A DNA stretch of 64,000 bases, from assembly GCF_000764305.2 (NCBI RefSeq), contig NW_025934787.1, positions 1-64,000 on the forward strand. The letters are read 5' to 3'. Below the pieces are notes generated by a model. It was not told the DNA's origin and did not search any database. It saw only the letters and a list, made by a program, of their open reading frames with translations. The position numbers and the translations under genes were made by a program. The stretch comes from Hyalella azteca. Lineage: Eukaryota; Arthropoda; Malacostraca; Amphipoda; Hyalellidae. This document shows, piece after piece, positions 12,304 to 23,129 of the stretch. How positions within the stretch are numbered: position 1 is the stretch's first letter; the number at the start of each line of letters is the position of its first letter.

Positions 12304-12872
12304 GCACCCTACATGGCATGGTGGCAAATGGAACCCTCGTTTTCATTGGAGGGCAACATAATAGTTTTGAATGAGAAAATTTATACTATATGTTTTGGCA
12401 TAAAATATGAATGCACAAGTAAAAAAGGCAAGCATGTGCGTGCAGTAAAGGGACAGCCCTGCTGCACCGACCTGGCTACTATAACAGTAGCCAGTGCACT
12501 GCAGATCTGCAGCTAGCAACATCTGGCAGCAGCTGCTGCTGCCCAATTGCCAATGTGTTTAGCTGTCTGCATTACATTTCCAGCTTCAGATGCAAAACTG
12601 GGCAACAAATAAGTTTAAATAAATTCCATGGCTTATTAGGATAGAAGTCAGTGTGTCTGTAACAAACTTTCTCATTATGCCAGAAGAAATTTCAGTAATC
12701 TATCAGATAGGAAAATGTTCGGTCTTCAAAATGAGCTATAATTCAGAGATTTTATCAACACCATTGCATAAATATTTGGAAAAAAATAGAAGAATAATGT
12801 GAAATTTTCTGACATATTTATTTGTCACCAGGGCCTTCATGCGATGCATTTTGATTTAAATTAGCAGTCAAG

Positions 12873-13081
12873 CATAGTGGCAATTGGCAAACCAGGGATT
12901 TTTTAGAATCAGTTGATTTTTAATTTTCTCATTTACTCAAGATTTAAAACAATATCTTATGTATGATGATGATGCTAATTGCAGATAAATATATCCATGA
13001 TACTTTGCTGGTCTACTAACAGGGCTTAAAATTGAAATCAAAAGTCTAAAAAAAATCTCTGCTTTGCCAATTGCCACTATG
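12873..13081 (+). mobile_element. hAT-like MITE, family A, complete copy
   Basis: The 209-base element has terminal inverted repeats beginning CATAGTGGCAATTGGCAAA. It is flanked by near-identical 8-bp repeats (CAGTCAAG on the left, CAGTCAAA on the right), which fits hAT-type insertion. It has no coding capacity. Confidence 0.82.
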
Positions 13082-13215
13082 CAGTCAAATTTTATTTAGT
13101 ATACTTCACACGGCGCAGGTGTTTTTTGCATTGGAGTCATCTACAAGACTAGAATCTACATTCAAATTCAAATATATGTAGAGTATTGTAAACAGTAGAA
13201 TGGATAAAACTTTTT

Positions 13216-13372
13216 AGCGCATTTTCTCATTTATGGAAAAATGCACTATTGTGCTCACCATGTCCATCTGTCTGTCCGTCCGTCCATGACCTCAAGTTTT
13301 TGTTGACGAGAAAATGTGCTCTCTGTCACTCACAGTCTCACTGCAGTGAGTACTGAGTTATATTTTTTTCAT
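13216..13372 (+). mobile_element. MITE family B (AGCGCATTTTCTC ends)
   Basis: Ends AGCGCATTTTCTC and GAGAAAATGTGCT face each other about 105 bases apart, enclosing a TCTGTCTGTCCGTCCGTC simple stretch. About 50 bases downstream (TGCAGTGAGTACTGAG) are also shared with the copies at 25.1 and 30.5 kb, so the mobile unit may be larger than the inverted repeats. Confidence 0.7.
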
Positions 13373-13637
13373 GTATCTTTGAGCCCTAATGCAATTCTTC
13401 TCATTTGCAACATTAATCTGTGTGTACACAAAGTAACATGTTCCTTGTGAAGCTAAAGCCTTGTACAATGTGTGTTCTGGTTCATTGGGTAAGTTTGAGA
13501 TTTTCCTCTCTTTATGTCACTTGAATATTCATTTATATAATTCTCAAATGTTATGTATAGGCATTATTTATGTTAGAAAATTATACAAAGGGTTCAATTA
13601 AATGAAACTTTAATATTATTGAGCCATAATGATAGTA

Positions 13638-14254
13638 CCGTAAAATGGGGTAACTTAGACCACTTTTTTTTATTATAAATGATGCCATTTTTTTACTAGC
13701 TAAATTAAACTTGAATTGAAACATGCAAAATACAGGTCTATACTCTAGCTTCACTCACCATAAATTGCTGGCTCCTGCCTCTCATAGACTTTATGTAATT
13801 TCAATATGGTAATTTTATATTAACTTCCAAGCCGGTCTATGTTACCCCGTCAGGGCTGACATTAGGTGGTCTAAGTTACCCCATTTGGGGACGGCACCCC
13901 CTATTTGCAAACTATGACACTTTCCTGAAATTTGTCATTTGCATATGTAACTAGAAGAGTTCTACTACAATGCATCAAAACCTGGAGTTATTTAATAAAA
14001 AAATTGGAGGGGGTAATCTGACAGGCTTTAAATAATAGCTTTTTTTTGTGGGTCACATTTTTAATTTTTTAACCTATTAGATATGCAAACTTTTCAAATC
14101 TTTCTATTGTGTTATGTAGACTCAGTATTAGGCCTTTAATGCCCATTTACAAAATTTTACTATGTCAAATAGTTTTTGAGTTGTGGGGTTTTTTGTTAAA
14201 AAAACGAAAAGTGGTCTAAGTTACCCCGCCGGTCTAAGTTACCCCATTTTACGG
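13638..14254 (+). mobile_element. non-autonomous TA-target transposon with CCGTAAAATGGGG ends
   Basis: The 617-base element has inverted ends CCGTAAAATGGGGTAACTTA, flanked on both sides by TA. The GGGGTAACTTAGACC motif recurs inside (near 13840-13885, and doubled at the right end). No open frame encodes a transposase. TA flanks suggest a Tc1/mariner-like source, which is inference. Confidence 0.8.
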
Positions 14255-14256
14255 TA

Positions 14257-16032
14257 GTGTAAACGCACCATATTCCAACACAGTGGGTAATTCCGACACC
14301 CCTCAACTTAGTTCCACACATGCGTAGATAGTCGAACTAGTGACGTCGTACTATTGCACGCCAGATTTCCACAAAACACTAGGTCTAGCAGGAAAATGTC
14401 AAGATCCTCAGAGGGAAAAGTCCATGCCACCCAGCGAGAAAATCGAAACACATGTCAAAGTTGATAGTTGACCTTGCTCTACCAAATAGTGATAAACTGT
14501 TTGTGTAGAAAGAATATTATGGTTTGTGACTTTTAAATAAGTCTATGAATATATTAGGAATCCTTTAAGTATACTTGTATTTGCTGATTTTAAGTGGTAA
14601 ATAAATTAATAGATGATTAAGTTAAGAGACGGTTTTAGACATGTAAAAACGAATTCCAATACAGCTCGGAATTATACACGCACAGCTCGTAGGTACCGAG
14701 CTGCATCGTATTCCGATACAGCTCACACACGGCATCGGAATTCCAACACAGGGCGTCAGAATTACGAATTATGGTTTTGAAGCGTTGTCGGAATGTCTCA
14801 CAATATGCCAAATTTAGTCACACACAGTGTCAGAATTCGGCGATTTTGTAAATTTGAATTTTAAAGGCTTTTACATAAATAGGGTAAACGCGGTATATTC
14901 CATCATCATGGGTAATTCCGTCACCTCTTTAGTTTTTCCTTTATATTAAGCTTTGTTTTAGTTCCATGCGTTCGTTGATGGTTTAAATGGTGACGTCATA
15001 CATTTGCACGTCAAACTAATGCCAAAACACTAGGTCTTGGCCAGGATGGAATTCTAATATTGACTGTTCATATATTATTCCTGATACACCTACACCAGTT
15101 TTTCGATACAACATTATTCAGGCAAAAAAATGAACTTCTTATAGGCTTAAAACACGTATGGGTATGCTAAGTTTCTATAAGGTAGGCTAACTCACTTGGA
15201 AATGTTGCGTGCCAGCAAGGCTGCAGGCGCAGCTTTCACTCAACAATTAAAATTATACAAAGTATTAGTTTGTTAAAGATTTGTCTCTTAATATGACTGC
15301 AAAGAAGTAAACTTAATAAAGTAATTACAGCTACCGTGACTAAGTAAATGGCTTTTCATGGCCGAGATATGGAATTCACGGCTCGGTGAAATAGAATCAC
15401 GGCTCGTAGAAATGGAATCACGGCTGGCAAATCCATAAAACCACGGCTCGAAAAATCCAGTCGCGGCTCGCCAAGTAGATATATTCCATATTAGAACACG
15501 TGGATGATGCCTGACGGCATTACGTATCAGTAGAATTTTATGCGCGGACGTAATACGCCTCACCACGTGCTGAATATTGCCACACACAGTGACGAAATAT
15601 AGGGATTTGGTAGGTTTCCATTCTAAAGGCTTTTAAATAAATATGGCAACATTTTGTGACATTTCGTTGTTGCTGGCGTGTAGTACGGTGTTTTGCGAGT
15701 CAAATAAAGCAAACAGAACTCTAGTAACGCATACTGTTATTTTTTATAGTTTTTCATTTCTCGATGCGTCCTTAATGTGACGGAATATACCCCGTTTACC
15801 CTATGGCAAGTTGGCAACAGTTTGTGAGTTGTGATGTTTCACTAATCACAATTGCTGCGGGCTGCCTGCTGGCACCGTGGCACATAGTGTGGTGTTTTGA
15901 GAGTGACATAAACCAACCAGAACTCAAGTTGCACATACAGTTATCTTTTAATAGCCATTCATTTCTTGTCATATCCTAGTATCCTTAAAGTGTCAGAATA
16001 TGGTGTGCGTGGCCGAGTGTTTACCTTTACCC
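14257..16032 (+). mobile_element. outer TA-target element of the GGTAAAC family, interrupted
   Basis: The left end reads GTGTAAACGCACCATATTCC after TA, and the right end ends GTTTACCTTTACCC before TA. Subterminal sequence on both sides resembles the inner copy at 14882-15801: GGGTAATTCCG, TGACGTC..TTGCACG and AACACTAGGTCT on the left, and the CAACATTTTGTGA-like block on the right. It is split at an internal TA by that inner copy. No transposase frame is seen. Confidence 0.75.
14882..15801 (+). mobile_element. inner TA-target element (self-nested)
   Basis: The 920-base element has inverted ends GGGTAAACGCGGTATATTCC and GGAATATACCCCGTTTACCC with TA duplicated on both sides. Removing it and one TA restores the outer copy to CTTTTACATAAATATGGCAA, which matches this element's own internal CTTTTAAATAAATATGGCAA. 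It contains a run of CACGGCTCG-type short repeats near 15360-15470 and no transposase. Confidence 0.87.
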
Positions 16033-16143
16033 TATCTTTAGAGCTGCGGCCGTTGGCCGAATTCTGAAATTTGGCCAGAGTCGAATTTCAGAACTGTGAG
16101 GTTTCTGCCAGAACTGCAACTGCAAGTCTGCAACACCGCACAA

Positions 16144-16325
16144 CATAGTGGCAAACCAAAGATTTTTTAGAATCAGTTCATTTTTAATTTTCTCATTTAC
16201 TCAAGATTTGAACCAATTTCTTATGTATGATAATACTGGTATCCATGATACTTTACTGGTCTACTTATAGGACTCAAAAACGAACTTGAGGGAGAGTCTA
16301 AAAAACTCTCTGCTTTGCCACTATG
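16144..16325 (+). mobile_element. hAT-like MITE, family A, complete copy with perfect TSD
   Basis: The 182-base element has ends CATAGTGGCAAACC and GCTTTGCCACTATG and is flanked by a perfect 8-bp duplication, CCGCACAA. Its interior TTTTAATTTTCTCATTTACT and GATACTTTACTGGTCTAC match the 12.9-kb copy. Confidence 0.88.
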
Positions 16326-16663
16326 CCGCACAACCAGGGATAGGCTACCACTATCTGGCTCCACACTTCTTGCATTTGTTGCAGCGGATTGGTGGCAGAT
16401 GAATTACCTAAGACTACTAATCTAGGTTGACTGAAGACTGAAGTCACTGAACAACAGTGCACAAATGGGCCATGCCTGCCATGGCCATAGAAAATTTGAG
16501 ATTCCAAATTCCAATTGTATTAAAAATTTGTCACATTGATTGGAGCCGTGAGATTCCAGAAACAAGTAGAAAAATTCTAATCCTGCCATCTGCAGCCATC
16601 AAAATGATCAAATATACAATAATTACATGATTTATATCCAAATACTTCAATCTTCATAATCAT

Positions 16664-16719
16664 AACTAGCTAGTAGTAGTAGCTACTAGTACTAGCTAGT
16701 GCTACTAGGTACTAGCTAA
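16664..16719. repeat. CTAG/CTAC/AGTAG simple repeat
   Basis: A short stretch is built almost only from ACTAGCTAGT and GTAGTAGCTACTAG and is strongly self-complementary, so it could fold into hairpins. It has no coding content. Confidence 0.7.
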
Positions 16720-17008
16720 TTCATTTGAGCCCTAGGCCTAGAGTTGGTTGATCATGAAGAAAAATTGTTGATAATATACTCAGATGATCAGATCTTATGA
16801 ATGAGAAGGCTCCTATAATAATTGTTCAAAATATTGGAAGAAAATCTCAAAAAATTTGAGTCTTCCTTGGGAGTTGGGTACCCTGCCCATACAGCCATAC
16901 ATAGGTAACTGCATACAAGCACAGACTGACAGACTGCTGTCTGCAGTCTGCACAGTGTCTGACTCTGACTGTCTGACAGTGGCACAGTGCTGACACTGAC
17001 AAACTAGG

Positions 17009-17166
17009 TATATATTTTTTAGAATCATTTAATTTTTGATTTCCTCAAGATTTAATCTAATATTTTATGAATGATAATGCTGGTATCTAGGATACTTTGC
17101 TGATCTACTTATAAAAATCAACATTGAACTTTAGTAAGAAACTAAAAAAAGTCTGCTTTGCTACCA
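17009..17166 (+). mobile_element. MITE family A, diverged copy
   Basis: TTTTTTAGAATCATTTAATT on the left and GATACTTTGCTGATCTACTT plus AAGTCTGCTTTGCTACCATG on the right match the family A interior and right end. The terminal CATAGTGG of the left end is not preserved. Confidence 0.6.
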
Positions 17167-17366
17167 TGGGCCGCCCCGAACGAGTACGAAAGCCCAGTTG
17201 GCTCTCCGCACCGGACCGCGCGTCTGCAGTTCACAACTAGGTACAGTTACTCCACACAGAGTTTCACAGACACACACCAGTTCACAACAATCACAAAAAC
17301 GACTTGGAGCCTAATAGAGGGAGGCAAAGATATTTGAAAAAAATTCAAGATACCCTAAATTTTCGG

Positions 17367-17666
17367 ATGGATTTGCCAAGAATTGTTAAAGTCCGAATTT
17401 TTATTCTTCAGTATTGGAATGATATAGACTCATTTCAGTGTTTAGGTACTTCTAAACTAAATATATTGTATTCAAATACTTCCGTACATCAAGTAGGTGC
17501 GTGGTCAACGATGAGTATTGATGTAATTGGTGGAGACAGACTATACTTATTCATATATTGTGATGCTAGCCATTTTAAACGGCACTATAAGAAGAGTGAT
17601 TGCAGCTGTCTACCGTGCGCTGAATGTACTATTTTTCGCATACTGCGTAAAATCAACTGCAAGTAA
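17367..17666 (+). CDS. unrecognised 99-codon open frame
   Basis: An ATG-started frame (MDLPRIVKVRIFILQYWNDI...) runs to TAA, with 21 more open codons upstream. It is longer than expected by chance in such AT-rich DNA and ends in a Cys/Lys-rich stretch (KKSDCSCLPCAECTIFRILR). I recognise no domain, no signal peptide and no splice partner. It may be a transposon relic or chance. A separate ATG in strong context at 17166 opens a 23-codon GRPERVRKPSW-type frame that stops at once. Confidence 0.2.
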   Translation: MDLPRIVKVRIFILQYWNDIDSFQCLGTSKLNILYSNTSVHQVGAWSTMSIDVIGGDRLYLFIYCDASHFKRHYKKSDCSCLPCAECTIFRILRKINCK

Positions 17667-17825
17667 TTCCAAAATTGACAGCTAGCACAGCCGGTCATAA
17701 CTGCATTTCTCGGGCTCGTTAATCTTTACAATTTTAGTATCCCGTTATCCCGATCTTAATTCTGTCATTGTTGTCACTAACCTGATTAATATTTTTTATT
17801 TTTTTTTAACGTCGCCGCAAGGGCA

Positions 17826-18097
17826 ACAGTAAATAAAATACTTAAAAAAATTAAAAAAACACGTTTTTCTTGTGGACTAAAAAGTAGAAAATAAATTATG
17901 GCTCGCCCCAAAAAACGTGTGTCGGGCAGATTTATGATTAAAGCGAAAAGCACACAACACACGAATTTTGGAAATTTGATGGTGAACGTACAACCCGACC
18001 CACGTTTTTTGGGGCGAGCCATAATTTATTTTCTACTTTTTAGTCCACAAGAAAAACGTGTTTTTTTAAAAAGTTTTTTTTTTAAGTATTTTATTTT
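17826..18097. mobile_element. long hairpin (foldback) element
   Basis: Arms of roughly 75-100 bases are nearly perfect reverse complements: AAACACGTTTTTCTTGTGGA through GGCTCGCCCCAAAAAACG on the left, mirrored on the right, around a loop of about 70 bases. Part of the right arm (TATTTTATTTTCTACTTTTT) is repeated again at about 18088-18180. The mirrored MARPKK frames on both strands are products of the symmetry, not genes. Confidence 0.82.
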
Positions 18098-18281
18098 CTA
18101 CTTTTTAGTCCACAAGAAAAACGTGTTATTTTAATTTTTGAAGTATTTTATTTTCTCCGTTTTAGTCCGTTGCTACACATGAAAAACGTTGTTGCGAGCC
18201 AATTTACTTGTACGTATCGATAATACGCAGCGTCAGCGCCTGCTCGTCTATAACGTTAGCGCCCACACGTCATACTATATA

Positions 18282-18305
18282 TAGAATAGAAGTGTCGGCG
18301 TTGAA
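18282..18305 (-). mobile_element. 24-base LINE 3'-end stub
   Basis: TAGAATAGAAGTGTCGGCG and the following TTGAA match the extreme 3' end (reverse strand) of the CR1-like LINE copies at 18.6, 44.8 and 50.2 kb, then similarity stops. It looks like an extremely 5'-truncated insertion. Confidence 0.65.
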
Positions 18306-19337
18306 TATATACTAATATATATATACTTTACTCGATTAAGCTTATTTAGGTCTCTAATTGCTAGTTTTTCTGATTGTATCTGAAATTGTTAGGCGAAAAT
18401 AGCCTGCAGGTCGAATTTCAGATCTCTAGAGCAATCAAAAGTGGGCTAATTTTCGTTGTCAATGTTAACAACAAACAAACAAACAAACGCGAAGCTATGT
18501 TAAGAAAAACGTGTTAATAATAAAAATAGAGTTCACAGTTCTTCGTGACAGAATGGGCCAAAATGAAGACAGCAAACCTTATAGAATAGAATAGAAGTGT
18601 CGGCACTGAATAAATAGGCCAATGGCCTGTTGCCGATTCTTGAATTTTTCGTGACTTTATTCACAAGGGATCCGGCCTTTGTAACCCGATCTTTCCATAA
18701 CTAACGATTGATTGAGATAGCTGCTAGACTATTGCCTGTAATTTGCTAGGCATTTTAAGACTGAACATTTGCTCCTGCATAGCTTCGTCTAGTCTGTTCT
18801 TGAAGGCATCGTTGACTGGGAGCGTCAACGATGCTATCAGGGAGGCTGTTCCACATGTCGGTGACTCGAAGCGAGAAGAAATGTTGTCGTATGGTCCATA
18901 TGGATGTGTTACAACGCAGTTTTTTTATTTATTCCTTGGCCCCTGGAGTTGGTTTTTGTTTCAAATTCTAGTAATCCTTCTGGGACCTTGTATAAACCAT
19001 GAGTATACTTGTATGCTTCAATGAGTTATCCACGCAGACGTCGATAACTGAGGCTTGGAAGCTTCATAATCTTTAATCTTTCCTCATTGGACTTGCCTTT
19101 CAAGCCCGGAATTATCCATGTTGCACGTCTTTGAACACTCTCTACTAAATATTGTGTCCTTTTCAAGTTTCGGTGACCTCACGACGTTTCCAAACTCTAG
19201 GTTCGGGCGCACGACAGCAACAAACAACCGCTTCATCGCTTCTGCATCTTGGAACTTGGAAAAGCGCTTGATCAGTCCAAGTCGTTTACTGGCTTTATTA
19301 ACTTGACCTTGTCGACTTCGACATCATCTCTCTGTCG

Positions 19338-20287
19338 TTTCAACCGTGTCTTCTCATACTGTAATCTTGCTGTTCATTATTCTTGCCAAGGTGGATTACT
19401 TTACATTTGTCAGCGTTAAAACACAGCTTCCACTTATCAGCCCAGTCAACCAGCCTGTCAAGATCACCTTGTAACTGTACTTTTTGCTACGTATTCTTCA
19501 CAGTATTATAAATTTTTGTGTCGTCAGCATACATCGATCACACGTTAGACACAGCTTTTGGCAGATCGTTTATAAACGCAACGAATAAAACAGGCCCGAG
19601 AACGCTTCCTTGTGGCAAGCCGCTGCGCACTGAAGCCCAGTCTGACACGGACCCATACTGACACGTTGTCGTCTCCCTACTAGAAAATCTCTCTGATCCA
19701 TTTAAGTACATTGCTGTCAATTCCCAAAGACTGTAATTTCCGCAATAGCCGCTCATGGGGGACACTGTTAAATGCATTGGCAAAATCGAGGTACACTGCA
19801 TCTACTGGCACCCTTTCGTCCAGCAGGCGGGTCCATTCGTTCAGAGTCGACAAGAGGTTAGTGGTGCAGGATCTTCCGGCAATAAAGCCATGTTGACAGT
19901 CTAATAGGAGATTTTTAGCAGTCAAATGATCTATCAATCGATCCCTCTCAACAGATTCCATTACCTTGCAAACGAAACTTGCCAAACTGACAGGGCGATA
20001 ATTTCCCGGGCAGCTTATGTCACCTTTTTTGAATAATGGTGTCAATTGAGCTTCTTTCCAGTCAGCCAGCAAGACTCTTCGTTCAAAATTTTTCGAAAAA
20101 ATGGCGTCAAAGGGCCGGCTAGGACAGTTGCTAACCCTTTGAATAATCTGGGGCGGCAGCCGTCTGGTCCACATAACTTGTTTGGATTTACAGCAATAAG
20201 GCGCCTGAGAACCTCTTCTTCTTGTATTTCAAAACTTGTTAATTTAGAGCTGACTGGGCGCTTCTCAATAGCTGGAATACTGTTCAA
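19338..20287 (-). pseudogene. reverse transcriptase domain of CR1-like LINE (broken)
   Basis: Conserved RT blocks appear in order: PLFKKGDISCPGNYRPVSLA, SFVCKVMESVERDRLIDHL, GFIAGRSCTTNLL, AVYLDFANAFNSVPHERLL, then after a frame change SGLPQGSVLGPVLF and INDLPKAVSNV, a stop, and SMYADDTKIY. The first catalytic Asp (YLDFA, usually YLDFAKAFD) and the YADD pair are still present. At least one frameshift near 19700 and one stop near 19545 make it inactive. Confidence 0.88.
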
Positions 20288-20880
20288 GTCCTCTTCAGTG
20301 AATACGCTACGGAAAAACTGATTAAGAACGTTAGCCTTGCCCTCATCAGAGGATATCTTTCGTTGATATACGAACTTTCAAATCTGAAATACCGTCCTAT
20401 ATCTTGAACCACTTCAAGCTAGCGTACAAAAAGAAGGCTTTCGGATTTTTTTTTTTTTTTGCATTTTTAGCAATATTTTTTTTCGAGGGTTTTTACTGCG
20501 ATGCGACAGCTTTCTTTAGCTTGATTTCGAGCTCTTGCGTATAGGTTATAGTCAGCATCGCTACGAGTCTGTAAATAACGCTGGTAGGCTTCCTTCTTTG
20601 TTTAGCTTAGCTAGAACTGTACTGTTCATCTACTGAGTTTTTTTTTGCTCCACCAAGCTTAATTTCAGGTACACACGCATCAACTGCTGACATAACCGTG
20701 TCCCTGAGAAATGACCATGACTCAGCCACGGTCATGTCCTTAATACAGTTCGAAATATTCACTGAATTCACTGCTTCACGGTGTTTATCATAGTCGCCTT
20801 TCGCAAAATTCTAACGCTCACGCTTTCGAGGCGTCTTTTATGTACAGCACTTTAGATTGAAAAACAGTGATTGGTGATGG

Positions 20881-21717
20881 TGTGGGGGTTTTCTTTTACC
20901 ACTCCACATTAAATTATTTAACTCCTATCAGAGAATTAACCGGCCTAGCTAGTTAACCTGAATTGTTCACCAAGGCACGGACAGAAACATAAAGATTGGC
21001 AGGACGAATTTGGTTGGGAGTAATGAACACACAAAAATTGTTAGGTTATTTATTAGCTCAGCTCACGTGACCTGCTCGTTTTGATGCAGGAGGTTGATGC
21101 GCGTCAACGGGCCACCGTGGTTGGGTTGTAGCGTCGATGTTCGCGTGGTTGAGTGGCGAGACGTTGGCGAGCTTATTCGATGCACATGGTGAGGCTGACG
21201 AAGTTAACTGAGCGTGCACGTAAAAAGCTCACAGAGTGTCTCTAGCGAAAGTTCTCTAACAGTGAAACGTGGTAAAGGGAACAGTGAAAATTCACTGACT
21301 ATCCGAATGAGGGCAAATTGCGTATATCACACTTCACAGCAAAGTTCACTGAATATTCACGGATGAGCGTCGGTATATTGAGTTGTCAATTGAGTATATC
21401 ACACTTCACAGCAAAGAATGGGAGATGTTGACGACTCAAAGTCAGGAGGCAAATAGAACGAGAGGCTATAAAAGAACCAGTGAGCAAGGGGCTCGAGATG
21501 TTGCCATCGACTGAGCTGCTTTCTCCGAAACTCTCGTGATGATGTTATGATTATCTAATATGATTTAAAATGTACGACTTTAATGTGTATTGTAAGTGTT
21601 AATATTAATGTTAGTATAAGAAACATAAAAATTAGTTATATTATGTTAGTATGAAAAATATAAGAATTAGTGATATGTTATGCATAATATTAGTGCTATG
21701 TAGCGAGATCCGCTACA
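20881..21717 (+). mobile_element. solo LTR inserted in the LINE
   Basis: The 837-base insert starts TGTGGGGG, ends CGCTACA and is flanked by a perfect 4-bp duplication ATGG (20877-20880 and 21718-21721). Deleting the insert plus one ATGG restores the LINE reading frame exactly. A TATAAAAG box at 21467 suggests the LTR reads on the plus strand, antisense to the LINE. An internal 23-base block (GTATATCACACTTCACAGC...) is present twice, at about 21321 and 21393. A 4-bp TSD fits Gypsy- or BEL-type LTR elements, but the superfamily is not proven. Confidence 0.85.
21467..21474 (+). promoter_or_regulatory. TATA box of the solo LTR
   Basis: TATAAAAG lies about 250 bases before the LTR's 3' end, a usual U3 position. 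Transcription would start about 30 bases downstream and run antisense to the LINE. It is assigned from motif and position only. Confidence 0.5.
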
Positions 21718-22336
21718 ATGGCTCTTGCCAAATGGAGCCTCGTGACGAAGCTCATCTAACATTGATTCATCACTAGTAAACACCAGGTCTAGAATATTGG
21801 GAGTCTGTTTACTTCTATAATGGGTTGGCTTAGTAACGTGTTGGACTAGGATGGAGTCTCTAACAGACTCCATGAACAAGGATGCTGGGTGATTCTCATG
21901 CCTTCGAGAGGATCCATCTGTCCATTTTAGATCTGGATGATTAAAATAACCAACGATCAACGTGTATGACCTGCGGAAAGCCATGCTCGGTAAAAAAACT
22001 GTTTAGTACTTTATCGTTATCAGAGAAAACGCCTATGAGGAGGCCATCTTTGCCTTTGAGAGAAAGTTCGCACCACACTGATTCTCTAGCTGATTGATGT
22101 TCTGCAGATAACTTGATTTGCTGAGCCCGATAAGAGGTTCTAACCCACAAAGCTACACTTCTACTCCACTGCTCTTCATTTAAGTAATGAAAACAATAAA
22201 AACCTGGCAACTGAAATTCAACAGGTACAATTCTCCCCCAGGGATTTTTATGGAGTGTTTCTCTAATACGAATAATGTCTATGCACTCGTTTTCGATCAC
22301 AGTTAACAGTTCACTTTTTTGCCCTATATATGGCAT
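21718..22336 (-). pseudogene. endonuclease domain of CR1-like LINE (broken)
   Basis: Two overlapping frames, 22336-21941 and 21984-21718, cover an exonuclease-endonuclease-phosphatase type domain. They contain DIIRIRETL (usually DII.ITETWL), a GYFNHPDLKW block equivalent to GDFN.P.I.W, and LDLVFTSDES. The frame then continues across the solo LTR from PFGKSH into HQSLFFNLK. A frameshift near 21960 and changed catalytic motifs show decay. Confidence 0.82.
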
Positions 22337-22340
22337 CTGC

Positions 22341-22827
22341 TTGCTAATGAAAAAAGATACCCGTTCAAAATTTCATTTCACATGGATCATAGAATACCCT
22401 CTTGACAATCGTTTCAAAATATGCGAAAGCGGATCTTAATCGAATATAAATTCCAATTTAATAAAATTCGAGTTTCAGTCCGATCGTTTCATCCCAGTTT
22501 TTCATTCCCTTCCTATTCTCCCACTTTGAAAAAAATTAAGTTTCAGGTACCTTATTATTGCCGCACAATATTGATGGAGGATATGCACCGTATGCCCATA
22601 TTATGCATATATGTTTGCGGTGCCAACAAACACGTCGACATGTATCAACAAACAAGCATATTTTGTCTAAATATTCATAAAGTTTGTATAAATATTGATG
22701 TCCTTTCAATTTACTGGACCTCCCAATTGGTTGTCGATCTCTAAAATTTCGTCCTGGTCTACATATTCCAGGAGCTGGATTGTCTTGCTCCAATATACCC
22801 AGTCTCCTCATCAGGTAAGATGCTTAA
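22341..22827. other. unassigned AT-rich spacer
   Basis: The stretch lies between the truncated 5' side of the LINE and the TTAA-flanked element. The open frames on both strands are short and unrecognised. Nothing else is visible. Confidence 0.5.
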
Positions 22828-23123
22828 GGGGACCTACTGATAATTTTGATAACTTCTATAGTTATTATCCGATTGACATGAAACTTCACATACATACGTA
22901 AAATGTAAAAAGAAAAACATTTTGCTCCTGTGAATTTTTCGAAAAAATTGATAGAAAACGTGATATTCATAGAAAACGGACAAATAACGGGTACTTCAAT
23001 GAACGTAAATATTGGCGTACAGCGATGGCAGTGGTACCATTGGAAAGAGCAGAATTCCAGCTTTCAGATGAGCACAAAAACCGAAAAACGCCAACATTGA
23101 AAATTTTAGGCAGCAGGTCCCCT
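22828..23123. mobile_element. TTAA-flanked MITE
   Basis: The 296-base element has inverted ends GGGGACCTACTG and CAGCAGGTCCCC and TTAA directly on both sides. TTAA duplication is the hallmark of piggyBac-type insertion. No transposase is encoded. Confidence 0.8.
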
Positions 23124-23129
23124 TAATTA

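Larger units (their letters stand above)
18581..22340 (-). mobile_element. CR1-like non-LTR retrotransposon, decayed, split by a solo LTR
   Basis: Read on the minus strand the order is endonuclease (22336 to about 21718), linker, reverse transcriptase (about 20800 to 19338), C-terminal region (to about 18750) and a 3' end with a TATTC-type repeat tail. Recognisable pieces are LDLVFTSDES in the endonuclease, and FKKGDISCPGNYRPVSL, HGFIAGRSC, VYLDFANAFNSVPHERL, LPQGSVLGPVLF and YADD in the RT. The N terminus of the endonuclease and all of ORF1 are missing. Stops and frameshifts break the frame, for example a stop just before SMYADD. The element is interrupted at 20881-21717. Confidence 0.9.

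Noticed and set aside
17786..18134. Mirrored MARPKK frames on both strands
   Set aside because: They arise because the DNA is a long inverted repeat; both frames are the same sequence read from opposite arms.
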